Shown here one piece after another: positions 16,337-24,104 of a stretch of 64,000 nt of DNA. The stretch comes from Amycolatopsis bullii (lineage in GTDB: Bacteria; Actinomycetota; Actinomycetes; Mycobacteriales; Pseudonocardiaceae). Below the pieces are notes generated by a model. It did not search any database. It was not told the DNA's origin and worked only from the letters and a program-made list of their open reading frames with translations. The stretch spans positions 1-64,000 of the forward strand of contig NZ_BNAW01000016.1 in the NCBI RefSeq assembly GCF_014654205.1, read 5' to 3'. The position numbers and the translations under genes are program-made. How positions within the stretch are numbered: position 1 is the stretch's first letter; each line of letters opens with the position of its first letter.

Positions 16337-17343
16337 CCGGCGGCCCCGCCGCCGTAGAACGTCGAAGGGTCGGCCTCCGCGATCGGCAGGCCGAGCGCGA
16401 ACCGCGTCACCAGGTCCGGATTCGCGATGAAGGGCCGCGAGTACGACACCGCGTCGGCGATACCGGCCTCGATCACCGCGTCGCCGGTCTCGCGGTCGAA
16501 GCCGTTGTTGACGATCAGGAGGCCGTCGAACAGTTTCCGATAACGAGCGAAGGCCGCGAAGTCCGGTCCGGCGTCGGGCCCGCGGAGGTGCAGGTAGTCG
16601 GCACCGAGCCCGGCGACCAGTTCGTCGTACTCGGCGCGGAGTGCTTCGTCCACAGTGAACAGTCCGCCGGTCCACCACGGCGAAAGCCGCACACCGACGC
16701 GACCGTGGGCGGCGGCGGCGTCGACGACCTCGGCGAACAGCCTGCGCCGGTTCGCCGGGGAGCCACCGTAGGCGTCGGTGCGGTGGTTGAGCCGCGGGTG
16801 CAGGAACTGCGCGAGCAGGTACACGCCGTTGGCCGCGATCTCGACGCCGTCGAACCCGGCCCGGCGCGCGTTCTCCGCCGCCGTGCCGTAATCGGCGATC
16901 GTGGCCCGGATCTCCGCCACGCTCAGTTCGCGCGGTGTGCCGGTGCGACACCGCCCGGACGCCGGGTACACCGGCTCGTCCGGGTTCACCGCCGACGGCC
17001 CGGCCGGGCGCCCGCCGAGGAAGTCCGGGTGCGAAACGGCTCCCGTGTGCCACAGCTGCACCACGATCCGGCCGCCGAGCGCGTGCACGACGTCCGTGAC
17101 CCGCCGCCACCCATCGACCTGGGCTTCGGTGTACAGGCCGGGAACGTCCGAGAAGCCGACGGCCTCTTCGCTCACCCAGGTGCCTTCGGCCACGATGAGC
17201 CCGGCCCCGGCGCGCTGCGCGTAGTGGGCGGCCTGGAGGTCGCCGGGCACTCCGCCGGGCACGCGCGCCCGGGTCGTGGGCGCGACGACGACCCGGTTCG
17301 GCAGGTGCCATCCGTCCAGGTCGGCAGGGGTCAGCAAGCTCAT
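16294..17343 (-). CDS. Old yellow enzyme (NADH:flavin oxidoreductase) homologue with altered active site
   Basis: A 349-residue FMN TIM-barrel protein. N-terminus L-P-N-R-V-V-V-A-P-T-T-R-A-R, V-Q-L-W-H-T-G, and the FMN phosphate-binding end (V-S-Y-S-R-P-F-I-A-N-P-D-L) support the family. The substrate-anchoring segment that usually reads E-I-H-G-A-N-G-Y-L reads E-I-A-A-N-G-V-Y-L here, so at aligned positions both the His and the Asn that hold the enone oxygen are replaced. Classical ene-reductase activity is therefore doubtful. It is divergent from an ECF41 sigma factor gene; oxidoreductases are frequent ECF41 neighbours. Confidence 0.88.
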   Translation of the reverse strand: MSLLTPADLDGWHLPNRVVVAPTTRARVPGGVPGDLQAAHYAQRAGAGLIVAEGTWVSEEAVGFSDVPGLYTEAQVDGWRRVTDVVHALGGRIVVQLWHTGAVSHPDFLGGRPAGPSAVNPDEPVYPASGRCRTGTPRELSVAEIRATIADYGTAAENARRAGFDGVEIAANGVYLLAQFLHPRLNHRTDAYGGSPANRRRLFAEVVDAAAAHGRVGVRLSPWWTGGLFTVDEALRAEYDELVAGLGADYLHLRGPDAGPDFAAFARYRKLFDGLLIVNNGFDRETGDAVIEAGIADAVSYSRPFIANPDLVTRFALGLPIAEADPSTFYGGGAAGYVEQAAAMAALSQ

Positions 17344-17345
17344 CC

Positions 17346-17372
17346 GGTCACCTCCGGTCGCGGGGATACGTC
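17346..17372 (+). promoter_or_regulatory. Predicted ECF41-type autoregulatory promoter
   Basis: GGTCACC (17346-17352), exactly 16 bp, CGTC (17369-17372). This matches the reported ECF41 consensus TGTCACA-N16-CGTC in 5 of 7 and 4 of 4 positions and points at the ECF41 sigma gene 36 bp downstream. The -35 touches the start codon region of the divergent oxidoreductase. Confidence 0.65.
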
Positions 17373-17408
17373 GAGGAGGCGACGGTGGACGCGAGGGAAA
17401 GGTGACCG

Positions 17409-18260
17409 ATGGACGACCTGGCGGCGGAGTTCGAGGCCGAGCGCGGCCGGCTGCGCGGGCTGGCCTACCGGATGCTCGGCTCGACGGCCGAAGCGGACGA
17501 CGCCGTGCAGGAAGCGTGGTTGCGGCTGAACCGGGCGGACTCGGTCGACAACCTGGCGGCCTGGCTGACGACCGTCGTCTCCCGCGTCTGCCTCGACGTC
17601 CTGCGGTCGCGGAAAACCCGCCGCGAGGAGCCGTTCGAGGTGTGCCCGGAGCCGGTGGCCGACGCCGATCCGGCGGCCGAAGCCGCGCTCGCCGACTCGG
17701 TCGGCCGCGCGCTGCTCGTCGTGCTGAACGCGCTCGGGCCGGCCGAGCGGATCGCCTTCGTGCTGCACGACCTCTTCGCGGTGCCCTTCGACCGGATCGC
17801 CCCGGTGCTGGACCGCACGCCGGTGGCGGCGAAGAAGCTGGCGAGCCGCGCGCGGCAGCGGGTCCGGGGCACTTCCCCGCTGCCCCCGGCCGACCTGGCC
17901 CGGCACCGCCGGGTGGTCGACGCGTTCCTGGCCGCGGCCCGCGGCGGCGACCTGGCCGCGCTGCTCGACGTGCTGGCCCCGGACGTCGTCCGCCGCGCCG
18001 ACGCCGCCGCGCTGCCGGCGGGCGCACCGCTCGAGGTACGCGGGGCCCGCGCGGTCGCCGAGGAGACCCGGGTGTTCGGGAAACGGGCCCGGTTCGCCGA
18101 AACGGCCCTGGTCGACGGCGCGGTCGGCGTCGTCGTGGCGCGCGGACGGCTGGAGCTGGCCCTGGCCGTGACTGTCGAGGGCGAGCGGGTGGCGGCGTAT
18201 GAGGTGATCGCCGACCCCGCCCGCCTCGCCGCGCTGCACGTCACGCTCCTCAGCGCTTGA
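17409..18260 (+). CDS. ECF41-family RNA polymerase sigma factor with SnoaL-like C-terminal domain
   Basis: A 283-residue sigma factor: region 2 (about 8-75; A-Y-R-M-L-G-S-T-A-E-A-D-D-A-V-Q-E), region 4 (about 110-160) and a C-terminal NTF2/SnoaL-like extension (about 170-283). ECF41 hallmarks are seen in modified form: P-E-P between regions 2 and 4 and A-D-P-A-R-L near the C-terminus in place of N-P-D-K-L. In this group the extension, not an anti-sigma factor, controls activity, and no anti-sigma gene is present. Its end overlaps the convergent reductase gene by 11 bp. ATG with GAAAGG upstream. Confidence 0.9.
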   Translation: MDDLAAEFEAERGRLRGLAYRMLGSTAEADDAVQEAWLRLNRADSVDNLAAWLTTVVSRVCLDVLRSRKTRREEPFEVCPEPVADADPAAEAALADSVGRALLVVLNALGPAERIAFVLHDLFAVPFDRIAPVLDRTPVAAKKLASRARQRVRGTSPLPPADLARHRRVVDAFLAAARGGDLAALLDVLAPDVVRRADAAALPAGAPLEVRGARAVAEETRVFGKRARFAETALVDGAVGVVVARGRLELALAVTVEGERVAAYEVIADPARLAALHVTLLSA

Positions 18261-18837
18261 TCCGGTAGGACAGGTGCGTCACGCCCGTGCCCTCGGTGAC
18301 CTCGGGGTCGGTCAGCTTCGTGGTGGCGTCGAGGTGGTCGAAGAAGCGGACGCCGGAGCCGAGCAGCACGGGGACCAGGTCGACCTGGATGCCGTCGAGC
18401 AGGCCGAGGTTGAGGCACTGCTGGGCGATCGTCGTGCTGGCGACCGCGACGTTCTTGTCGCCGGCGGTCTTCTTGGCCTGCTCGACGGCGCTTTCGAGGC
18501 CGTCGGTGACGAAGGTGAACGGCGCGTCCGGGTGCGGCCAGTCCGCGGGCTCTTCGTGGGTGACGACGAAGACCGGGACACCCATCGGGTGCGCGCCGCC
18601 CCAGCCCTGGGTGAGGTTGAACAGGCGGCGGCCGGTGACCAGCGCGCCGACGTTCTCCATCGCCGCGCGCAGCATCTTCGCGCTGGCTTCGGAGGTCTTG
18701 AAGGTGGCCCAGTCGACGGCGGTGGGGACCTCGACGTCGCCGTTGCCGAACCACTCGAACAGGTGATCGATGCGGTCTTCTGGGTCGGCCACGAAGCCGT
18801 CGAGGGACATGGACATGTTGGCGATGACGTCGGCCAT
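18250..18837 (-). CDS. Dihydrofolate reductase-like / RibD C-terminal domain protein
   Basis: A 195-residue protein of the RibD_C/DHFR-like group: M-S-M-S-L-D-G-F-V near the N-terminus, L-V-T-G-R-R-L-F-N in the middle, and D-L-V-P-V-L-L-G-S-G-V-R-F-F near the end. Members are NADPH-binding reductases of unknown substrate, often encoded beside ECF41-type sigma genes. ATG with AGGAG 8 bases upstream. It lies next to the sigma factor in convergent orientation. Confidence 0.88.
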   Translation of the reverse strand: MADVIANMSMSLDGFVADPEDRIDHLFEWFGNGDVEVPTAVDWATFKTSEASAKMLRAAMENVGALVTGRRLFNLTQGWGGAHPMGVPVFVVTHEEPADWPHPDAPFTFVTDGLESAVEQAKKTAGDKNVAVASTTIAQQCLNLGLLDGIQVDLVPVLLGSGVRFFDHLDATTKLTDPEVTEGTGVTHLSYRIKR

Positions 18838-18954
18838 TTCGAACTCCTTTTTACTGGTCAGAGGCGGTTTGCCCTGCTGACGAGAAGTCTTCCGCGTCCG
18901 CCTGGCCGGAAGATCTGCCACCTGGCCGACATCCGTGGCCGGGTGGCCGATGCC

Positions 18955-19010
18955 TTGACAGGGGGTGGCCGCGGCGGCACCATGAACACGTGTTCATGAA
19001 CACGTGTTCA
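18955..19010 (+). promoter_or_regulatory. Promoter and two tandem perfect palindromic operators
   Basis: TTGACA (18955-18960) is followed 17 bp later by a weak -10 (CACCAT). Directly after it TGAACACGTGTTCA occurs twice back to back (18983-18996 and 18997-19010), each a perfect 14-bp palindrome. The arrangement would block transcription start and elongation. The TetR regulator encoded downstream in the same operon is the likely ligand. Confidence 0.75.
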
Positions 19011-19027
19011 CAACGGAGGGGATGAGG

Positions 19028-19846
19028 ATGACCGGGATCGTCAACACCGCGCAGGCCGAGGCGTGGAACGGGTACGAGGGGGAACACTGGGCGACCAACG
19101 CCGACCGCTACGACGCCGTGAACAGCGGCTTCAACGGCTATTTGCTCGACCAAGTGCGCGCGGAAGACCGAGTGCTCGACATCGGCTGCGGCAACGGCCA
19201 GCTGACGAGACTCGCCGCGGCGCGGGCCCGGTCGGCGATCGGCGTCGACCTGTCCGGGCCGATGCTCGCGACCGCGCGAGCGCGGGCGGCCGAGGTGCCG
19301 AACGTGTCGTTCGAGCAGGGTGACGTCCAGGTCCACCCGTTCACCGAAGGCGCGTTCGACTTGGCGGTCAGCAGGTTCGGGGTGATGTTCTTCGCCGACC
19401 CGGTGGCGGCGTTCGCCAACATCCGCCGCGCTCTGTCCCCCGGCGGCCGCCTCGCGTTCCTCTGCATGACGGCCCTGGCGGGCACCGACCTCGGCCGGGT
19501 CTTCGGCGCGATGGCGGCCTACCTGCCCCAGCCGACCGGGCCGGACGGCAGCGGGCCGACATCGTTCGCGGACCCGGACCACACCCGGGCGGTGCTGGCG
19601 CAGGCCGGCTTCGAAGACGTGGCATGCACCCCCGTCGAGGCCGACCAGATTTGGGGCCGCGACGTCCCCGACGCGGCGGGGTTCATCGCGGACTGGGGCC
19701 CGGTCCGCCACCACCTGGGTCAGGTGGACAGCACGAGGGCGGCGAAGGCGACCGAAGCGTTGAGGGTGGCGCTCGAGAAGTTCGCAGGCCCGGACGCGGT
19801 CCGCCTGCGCGGCACGGCGTGGCTGGTCACGGGAAGGAGGCCGTAG
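19028..19846 (+). CDS. Class I SAM-dependent methyltransferase
   Basis: A 272-residue methyltransferase with motif I V-L-D-I-G-C-G-N-G-Q-L, acidic end of strand 2 (I-G-V-D-L-S-G-P-M), motif II region F-E-Q-G-D-V-Q and L-S-P-G-G-R-L. Substrate unknown. ATG at 19028 is used because GGAGG lies 8 bases upstream; ATG 19022 and GTG 19004 (inside the operator) are less likely. It is the first gene of a probable two-gene operon with tetR and is presumably repressed through the tandem palindromes. Confidence 0.85.
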   Translation: MTGIVNTAQAEAWNGYEGEHWATNADRYDAVNSGFNGYLLDQVRAEDRVLDIGCGNGQLTRLAAARARSAIGVDLSGPMLATARARAAEVPNVSFEQGDVQVHPFTEGAFDLAVSRFGVMFFADPVAAFANIRRALSPGGRLAFLCMTALAGTDLGRVFGAMAAYLPQPTGPDGSGPTSFADPDHTRAVLAQAGFEDVACTPVEADQIWGRDVPDAAGFIADWGPVRHHLGQVDSTRAAKATEALRVALEKFAGPDAVRLRGTAWLVTGRRP

Positions 19847-19860
19847 GCGGCGCCCGTACG

Positions 19861-20508
19861 ATGGCAGGGATGTCACCGAGGAAAGCCGCCGCTCAGCAGG
19901 ACGGGCAGTCACTGCACGACCTGCTGCTCGAGACCGCGCAGAAGATGATCGCCACGCACGGAACAACAGGCATGACCGTGCGCGAGATAGCGCGCATGGC
20001 GGGCGTCGCCGACGGCGTGCTCTACAACCACTTCTCCGACAAGGAGGAGCTGGTGGCCCGGGCCTTGCTGGAGCACGTGCGCATGACGGAGGCAGAGCTG
20101 GGCGAGCTGCCGGTGCCCGGCGAAGGCACCCTCACCGGAAACCTCCGCCGCCACCTGGAGTTCGGCTTGGCCCTGCACAAGGTGCTGGTGCCGGCCTTCA
20201 GCGGCCTGGTGGGCCAGCCCAGGGTGTTGGAGCGCTTCGCGGAAATCAGCGAGCGATCCGGCTACTGGCGCGACCGGCTGGTGGCCTACCTCGAAGAGGA
20301 AAGGGCACTGGGCCGCCTACGCCCAAAGTCCGAAGTAGACGCAACAGCAGCAATGCTGGTCGGCTACTGCCACGCCTCGGTGCTGACAACGGTCTTCCCC
20401 CACACGGCCCCCCTGGACCCACCCCCGGTGGACGCAGTGGTGAGCGCCGCCCTCCACGGAATCGCCCCAACGGAACCCGAACCACCGGGCCCAGACGCCG
20501 ACAACTGA
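19861..20508 (+). CDS. TetR family transcriptional regulator
   Basis: A 215-residue repressor with the N-terminal TetR helix-turn-helix (about 18-65: M-T-V-R-E-I-A-R-M-A-G-V-A-D-G-V-L-Y-N-H-F) and an all-helical ligand domain. It lies 14 bp after the methyltransferase gene and probably controls the whole unit. ATG 19861 or ATG 19870 could be the start. The 3' third uses unusually many A-ending codons and is part of a C+A-skewed stretch. Confidence 0.88.
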   Translation: MAGMSPRKAAAQQDGQSLHDLLLETAQKMIATHGTTGMTVREIARMAGVADGVLYNHFSDKEELVARALLEHVRMTEAELGELPVPGEGTLTGNLRRHLEFGLALHKVLVPAFSGLVGQPRVLERFAEISERSGYWRDRLVAYLEEERALGRLRPKSEVDATAAMLVGYCHASVLTTVFPHTAPLDPPPVDAVVSAALHGIAPTEPEPPGPDADN

Positions 20509-20663
20509 CGCCCGGCCGGCCAGGCGGCCAAGCTCGCACGGTCTGGCCACGGCCACCCCCACACCAGCTCGGCAAAGACAGACCAGCAGCCTTGCCAGCA
20601 ACACCAATCCACCAACAACCGCCTCGGCCACACCCCCCTGCCGACCCGATACGCAGCCGCATC

Positions 20664-20723
20664 AGCGGCCGGCAGGCCGTGTCAAGGCACGCTTTCCCGC
20701 CTTGACACGGCCTGCCGGCCGTT
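20664..20723. terminator. Very strong hairpin terminator (22-bp perfect stem)
   Basis: 20667-20688 is exactly complementary to 20699-20720, with a 10-nt loop; an extra C-G pair, a wobble and an A-T pair extend it to 25 bp. It separates the TetR gene from the convergent SnoaL-like gene. The remaining 155 bp between the TetR stop and the hairpin hold no gene I can support. Confidence 0.85.
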
Positions 20724-20788
20724 GAACAATCCGGCGTTCGGGCCGGCGGGAAGAACCCGGCAGAGCAGAATCCGGCAGGACACTCCCC

Positions 20789-21172
20789 CTAGATCATCCC
20801 GTTCCCACTAACCGTCACCTCCGGAACCTCCTGCACCACATCCCAGTGCTCAACAATCCGCCCTTCCCGCACCCGCATCACATCGGCAATCGCACTCCCC
20901 CGCGACCCAGGCATCAACCGAAGCAGGCTGTGCGTGAAGACAAGATCGCCTTCAGCGATCACCCGCCGCACATCCAGCCTGAGCTCCGGAAACCGCCCCA
21001 CAAACCCGGCCAGGTACCGAGCCGACTCCTCCGCACCCGCCGGAGCGTGCGGGTTGTGCTGAACATACCCATCACCCACGAACTCAGCGAAGGCGTCCAC
21101 CGGCCGCTTCTCGGCGAAGGCCACCCGAAGAAACCCCAGGACCACTTCCTTGTTCCGCTGCAACTCCGTCAT
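20789..21172 (-). CDS. SnoaL-like ester cyclase family protein
   Basis: A 127-residue NTF2-fold protein: N-K-E-V-V-L-G-F-L-R-V, G-D-G-Y-V-Q-H-N-P-H (a conserved motif of SnoaL-like aldol-condensation proteins) and the end R-I-V-E-H-W-D-V-V-Q. Substrate unknown. ATG with AAAGGA about 10 bases upstream; a GTG one codon earlier is possible. It is divergent from a LysR-type regulator, its probable controller, across a gap with an LTTR-like box. Confidence 0.85.
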   Translation of the reverse strand: MTELQRNKEVVLGFLRVAFAEKRPVDAFAEFVGDGYVQHNPHAPAGAEESARYLAGFVGRFPELRLDVRRVIAEGDLVFTHSLLRLMPGSRGSAIADVMRVREGRIVEHWDVVQEVPEVTVSGNGMI

Positions 21173-21188
21173 CACCTATCCGTCCTTT

Positions 21189-21213
21189 GTGGAGTTATCG
21201 ACACCAACTCCAC
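21189..21213. promoter_or_regulatory. LysR-type regulator box
   Basis: GTGGAGTT (21189-21196) and AACTCCAC (21206-21213) form a perfect inverted repeat with a 9-bp spacer containing a T-N11-A core. It lies between the divergent SnoaL-like and LysR genes. Confidence 0.55.
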
Positions 21214-21269
21214 CATGCGCGAAACAGAAAGGGAAAGACCTGTGGACTCTGCCGCGATACTCTCCCGGT

Positions 21270-22172
21270 ATGGACGATGTCGAGGTCCGTGAGCTGCGGT
21301 ACTTCCGCGCGGTCGCCGAAGAGCTGAACTTCTCCCGCGCCGCCGAGAGGCTCGGGATGGCGCAGCCACCGCTGTCCCGGGCGATCCGGCTACTGGAGCG
21401 GCGGCTCGGCGTGCAGCTCTTCGAACGCACCAGCCGGCACGTCTCGCTGACGCCGGCCGGAGCGGTCCTCTTCGCCGAGTCGGCGAAGGCGCTGGACGCC
21501 GTCACCGCGGCGGTCCGGCGCACGCGGCGGGCGGCGCAGCGGACGCCGGCGCTCGTCGTCACCGCGAAGCCGGGGGTCGCGACCGATCTGCTGCGGCGGA
21601 TCGCCGATGTGCACCCGGATCCGGTCGACGTCCGGGTCAGCGGGTTCGGCGAGCAGACGGAGATGCTGCGCGACGGCCGGGCCGACGTGGCCGTACTCGG
21701 CTGCCAGGGCGGCACCCACCACGGCCTCGACGTCGAGGTGCTGTTCAGCGAGCCGCGGGTGGCCGCGCTGCCGTCGGACCACGAGCTCGCCGGACGAGCC
21801 GTGCTGACCTGCGCGGACTTTTCCGGGCGGCCGACGCCGTGCTGGCCGCTGTCCTCGGCCGCGGACCGGGCGTACTGGTCCGGGCAGGACGTGACCGGTG
21901 GGCCGGTGACACCGGGGCCGATCGTGCACGACAGCGCTCAGCTGCTGGAGACGGTCGCGCTCGGGCAGGCGGTCGCGCTGCTGCCCGCGTCGGTCGCCGA
22001 GCTGCGGTCGCGGGACGACGTCGTCTACCGGCCGGTCGTCGACGCGACCCCGTACTCGCTGGCGCTCGCCTGGCCCGCGGGGGCGCGGGATCCGCGGATC
22101 GCGCGGTTCGTGCGGACCGCCACCGAGGTCAGCGAAGCACTACCTCGGCCAGGAGCCGTCCCGGCGGGGTGA
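21270..22172 (+). CDS. LysR family transcriptional regulator
   Basis: A 300-residue LTTR. The N-terminal winged helix-turn-helix is classic (V-R-E-L-R-Y-F-R-A-V-A-E-E-L-N-F-S-R-A-A), followed by the periplasmic-binding-protein-like effector domain (about 90-295). ATG follows GATACT by 8 nt, so the mRNA may be nearly leaderless. It probably regulates the divergent SnoaL-like gene. Its last 44 bp overlap the convergent transglutaminase-like gene. Confidence 0.9.
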   Translation: MDDVEVRELRYFRAVAEELNFSRAAERLGMAQPPLSRAIRLLERRLGVQLFERTSRHVSLTPAGAVLFAESAKALDAVTAAVRRTRRAAQRTPALVVTAKPGVATDLLRRIADVHPDPVDVRVSGFGEQTEMLRDGRADVAVLGCQGGTHHGLDVEVLFSEPRVAALPSDHELAGRAVLTCADFSGRPTPCWPLSSAADRAYWSGQDVTGGPVTPGPIVHDSAQLLETVALGQAVALLPASVAELRSRDDVVYRPVVDATPYSLALAWPAGARDPRIARFVRTATEVSEALPRPGAVPAG

Positions 22173-23013
22173 CCGTGTGGATCACCGGTGGCACCCGGAC
22201 GTCGTCGGCCTCGAAGGCGGCGCGCAGCTGCTCGACGTCGGCGCCGGCCATCAGCTCGGCGAGCTCGTCGGCGCGGGTGACGGTGGCCGGGGCGAGCGCG
22301 ACGGAATCGTCGAGCGCACCCCAGATGTCCCACTGGAGCATCTCGTGCTTGTTGAGGGCAGCGAGGTCGAGCACGAGGTTGTGCCACGCGTACGGGAGCC
22401 CGCGCAGGAACGGCACATCCAGGTCCGGCGAAACGACCAGCCGGGCCGGGTCGAGCTCGCCCGCGCGGGCGGCGGTCCACGCGTCGGCGCCGGTCAGGAA
22501 CCGGTCGCGGGGGACGTCGAGGAGGTCGAACTCCACGTCGTCCACCGGGTCGCGGAAGCCGGGTGACAGCTGGGGCTCGACCAGACGCCAGCCGTCGCCG
22601 TCGTGGATCTCGGCGACGACGTGGTCGAGGTACCAGCCGGGCACCAGGTAGCTCGCGAAGCCGACGCGGGCGCGGGCCGGAATGCCGTGGTGGCGGGCCA
22701 TCGAGACGAACAGCAGCGTGAAGTCGCGGCAGCAGCCGACGATCCGGTGCAGCGGCGGCCGCGGCCCGCCGGGCGGTGCCGGGTCGAGCTCGCGCAGGCG
22801 CGCCCACATGTCCGCGGCGTACCGCAGGGTGATCTCGTCGTTGCGGGCGGCCGGGAACCCGTGTTCGGTGATGGCGCCCGCGCCCCAGTAGTGGAACACC
22901 AGCTGGGACGCCGCTTCACGCAGAACAGCGACATCGGCCGGGGTGGCGTCGAGCCAGTCCGCGTGCGGGCCGGGGTCGGTGAAGCGGCTGTGGCTGACGT
23001 AGAAGTCGTCCAT
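22129..23013 (-). CDS. Transglutaminase-like cysteine protease-fold protein
   Basis: A 294-residue soluble protein with a transglutaminase core (about 80-170). The catalytic Cys lies in I-V-G-C-C-R-D-F-T-L-L-F, the His in Y-L-D-H-V-V-A-E-I, and an acidic residue in D-G-W-R-L-V-E-P. Flanking regions do not match a known protease. Bacterial members can be peptidases or amide-forming enzymes; the substrate is not inferable. No signal peptide. Confidence 0.82.
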   Translation of the reverse strand: MDDFYVSHSRFTDPGPHADWLDATPADVAVLREAASQLVFHYWGAGAITEHGFPAARNDEITLRYAADMWARLRELDPAPPGGPRPPLHRIVGCCRDFTLLFVSMARHHGIPARARVGFASYLVPGWYLDHVVAEIHDGDGWRLVEPQLSPGFRDPVDDVEFDLLDVPRDRFLTGADAWTAARAGELDPARLVVSPDLDVPFLRGLPYAWHNLVLDLAALNKHEMLQWDIWGALDDSVALAPATVTRADELAELMAGADVEQLRAAFEADDVRVPPVIHTVTPPGRLLAEVVLR

Positions 23014-23035
23014 AGCCGCCGACGCTAGCGAAATT

Positions 23036-24034
23036 TCAGGCGGATTGAACAGCCAGTTCGCCGCGGAACGTCGACCGGTACGCGCTCGGCGACACCCCGA
23101 GTGCCGCCTGGAAGTGCTGGCGCAGGGAGGCGGCCGTGCCGAAGCCGGCTTCCGTCGCGACGCGGTCGACCGGCAGGTCCGTCTCCTCGAGGAGCTGGCG
23201 GGCGCGCTCGACTCGTTGCTGCGTCAGCCACTGCAGGGCCGAGATGCCGACCTCCTCGCGGAAGCGGCGGGTGAACGTCCGCGTGCTCATCGCCTCGCGG
23301 GCGGCGAGTTCACGCAGGGTCAGTGGCCGGTGAAGGTTTTCCAGCGCCCACGCGCGCGCCGCCTTGGTCGATGACGTGCGGGGTTCCGGGACCGGCCGCC
23401 GGACGAACTGGGCCTGGCCCCCTTCGCGGTGCGGGGACACGACCGTGCCGCGGGCGACCTCGTTGGCCACCGCCGCGCCGTGGTCGCGGCGGATCATGTG
23501 CAGCACCAGGTCGATCCCCGCGGCGACACCGGCCGACGTCAGGACGTCGCCGTCGTCGGTGTAGAGGACGCAGGGGTCGACGTCGACCTCGGGGAAGCGG
23601 TCCTGCAGCTCCTCGGCCGAGCGCCAGTGGGTGGTGGCCGGGCGGCCGTCGAGCAGCCCAGCCGCGGCGAGCACGAACGCGCCGGTGCAGATGGAGGCGA
23701 TGCGCGCGCCCGGCGGGATGCGGTCGAGCGCGGCTTTGAGCGGCGGGGTCAGCACCCGCGCCATCGGCTCGTACTCGGCCAGCGACGCCGGGACGATCAC
23801 CGTGTCGGCCTCGGCGAGCACCTCGGGGCCGCGGTCGACCGGAATGGTGACGTCCGCGTCGGTGCGCACCGGGCCGGGCTCGAGCGTGCAGGTCACGACC
23901 TCGTAGAGCGGCTCACCGGCCGCCGAGCGGGCCTGGCCGAACAGCCGGTGGACGATGCCCAGCTCCATCACGAGCATGCCGTGGCGGACCAGGACGGCGA
24001 CGTGGTGACGGTTCGGGTGCTGGAATGCGGCCAT
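23036..24034 (-). CDS. GlxA family (DJ-1/PfpI + AraC) transcriptional regulator
   Basis: A 332-residue regulator: an N-terminal DJ-1/PfpI-like domain (about 10-195) with the nucleophile-elbow-like I-C-T-G-A-F-V-L-A-A-A-G, and a C-terminal AraC helix-turn-helix pair (about 235-325; E-A-M-S-T-R-T-F-T-R-R-F and A-T-E-A-G-F-G-T-A-A-S-L). The effector is unknown. It is divergent from the quinone-reductase-like gene and likely controls it. The ATG lacks a ribosome binding site; AAGAAT 6 nt upstream suggests a leaderless start. Confidence 0.9.
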   Translation of the reverse strand: MAAFQHPNRHHVAVLVRHGMLVMELGIVHRLFGQARSAAGEPLYEVVTCTLEPGPVRTDADVTIPVDRGPEVLAEADTVIVPASLAEYEPMARVLTPPLKAALDRIPPGARIASICTGAFVLAAAGLLDGRPATTHWRSAEELQDRFPEVDVDPCVLYTDDGDVLTSAGVAAGIDLVLHMIRRDHGAAVANEVARGTVVSPHREGGQAQFVRRPVPEPRTSSTKAARAWALENLHRPLTLRELAAREAMSTRTFTRRFREEVGISALQWLTQQRVERARQLLEETDLPVDRVATEAGFGTAASLRQHFQAALGVSPSAYRSTFRGELAVQSA

Positions 24035-24104
24035 GGCTCGATTCTTGCACATGTTGGCCATCGGCCACTCGATCGCGCCACGCAGCCGCGTGATCATCGA
24101 GGGC

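Noticed and set aside
20246-20662. Minus-strand gene downstream of tetR
   Set aside because: Low-complexity Gly/Arg/Trp translation in a C+A-skewed region; overlaps the end of the real TetR gene.
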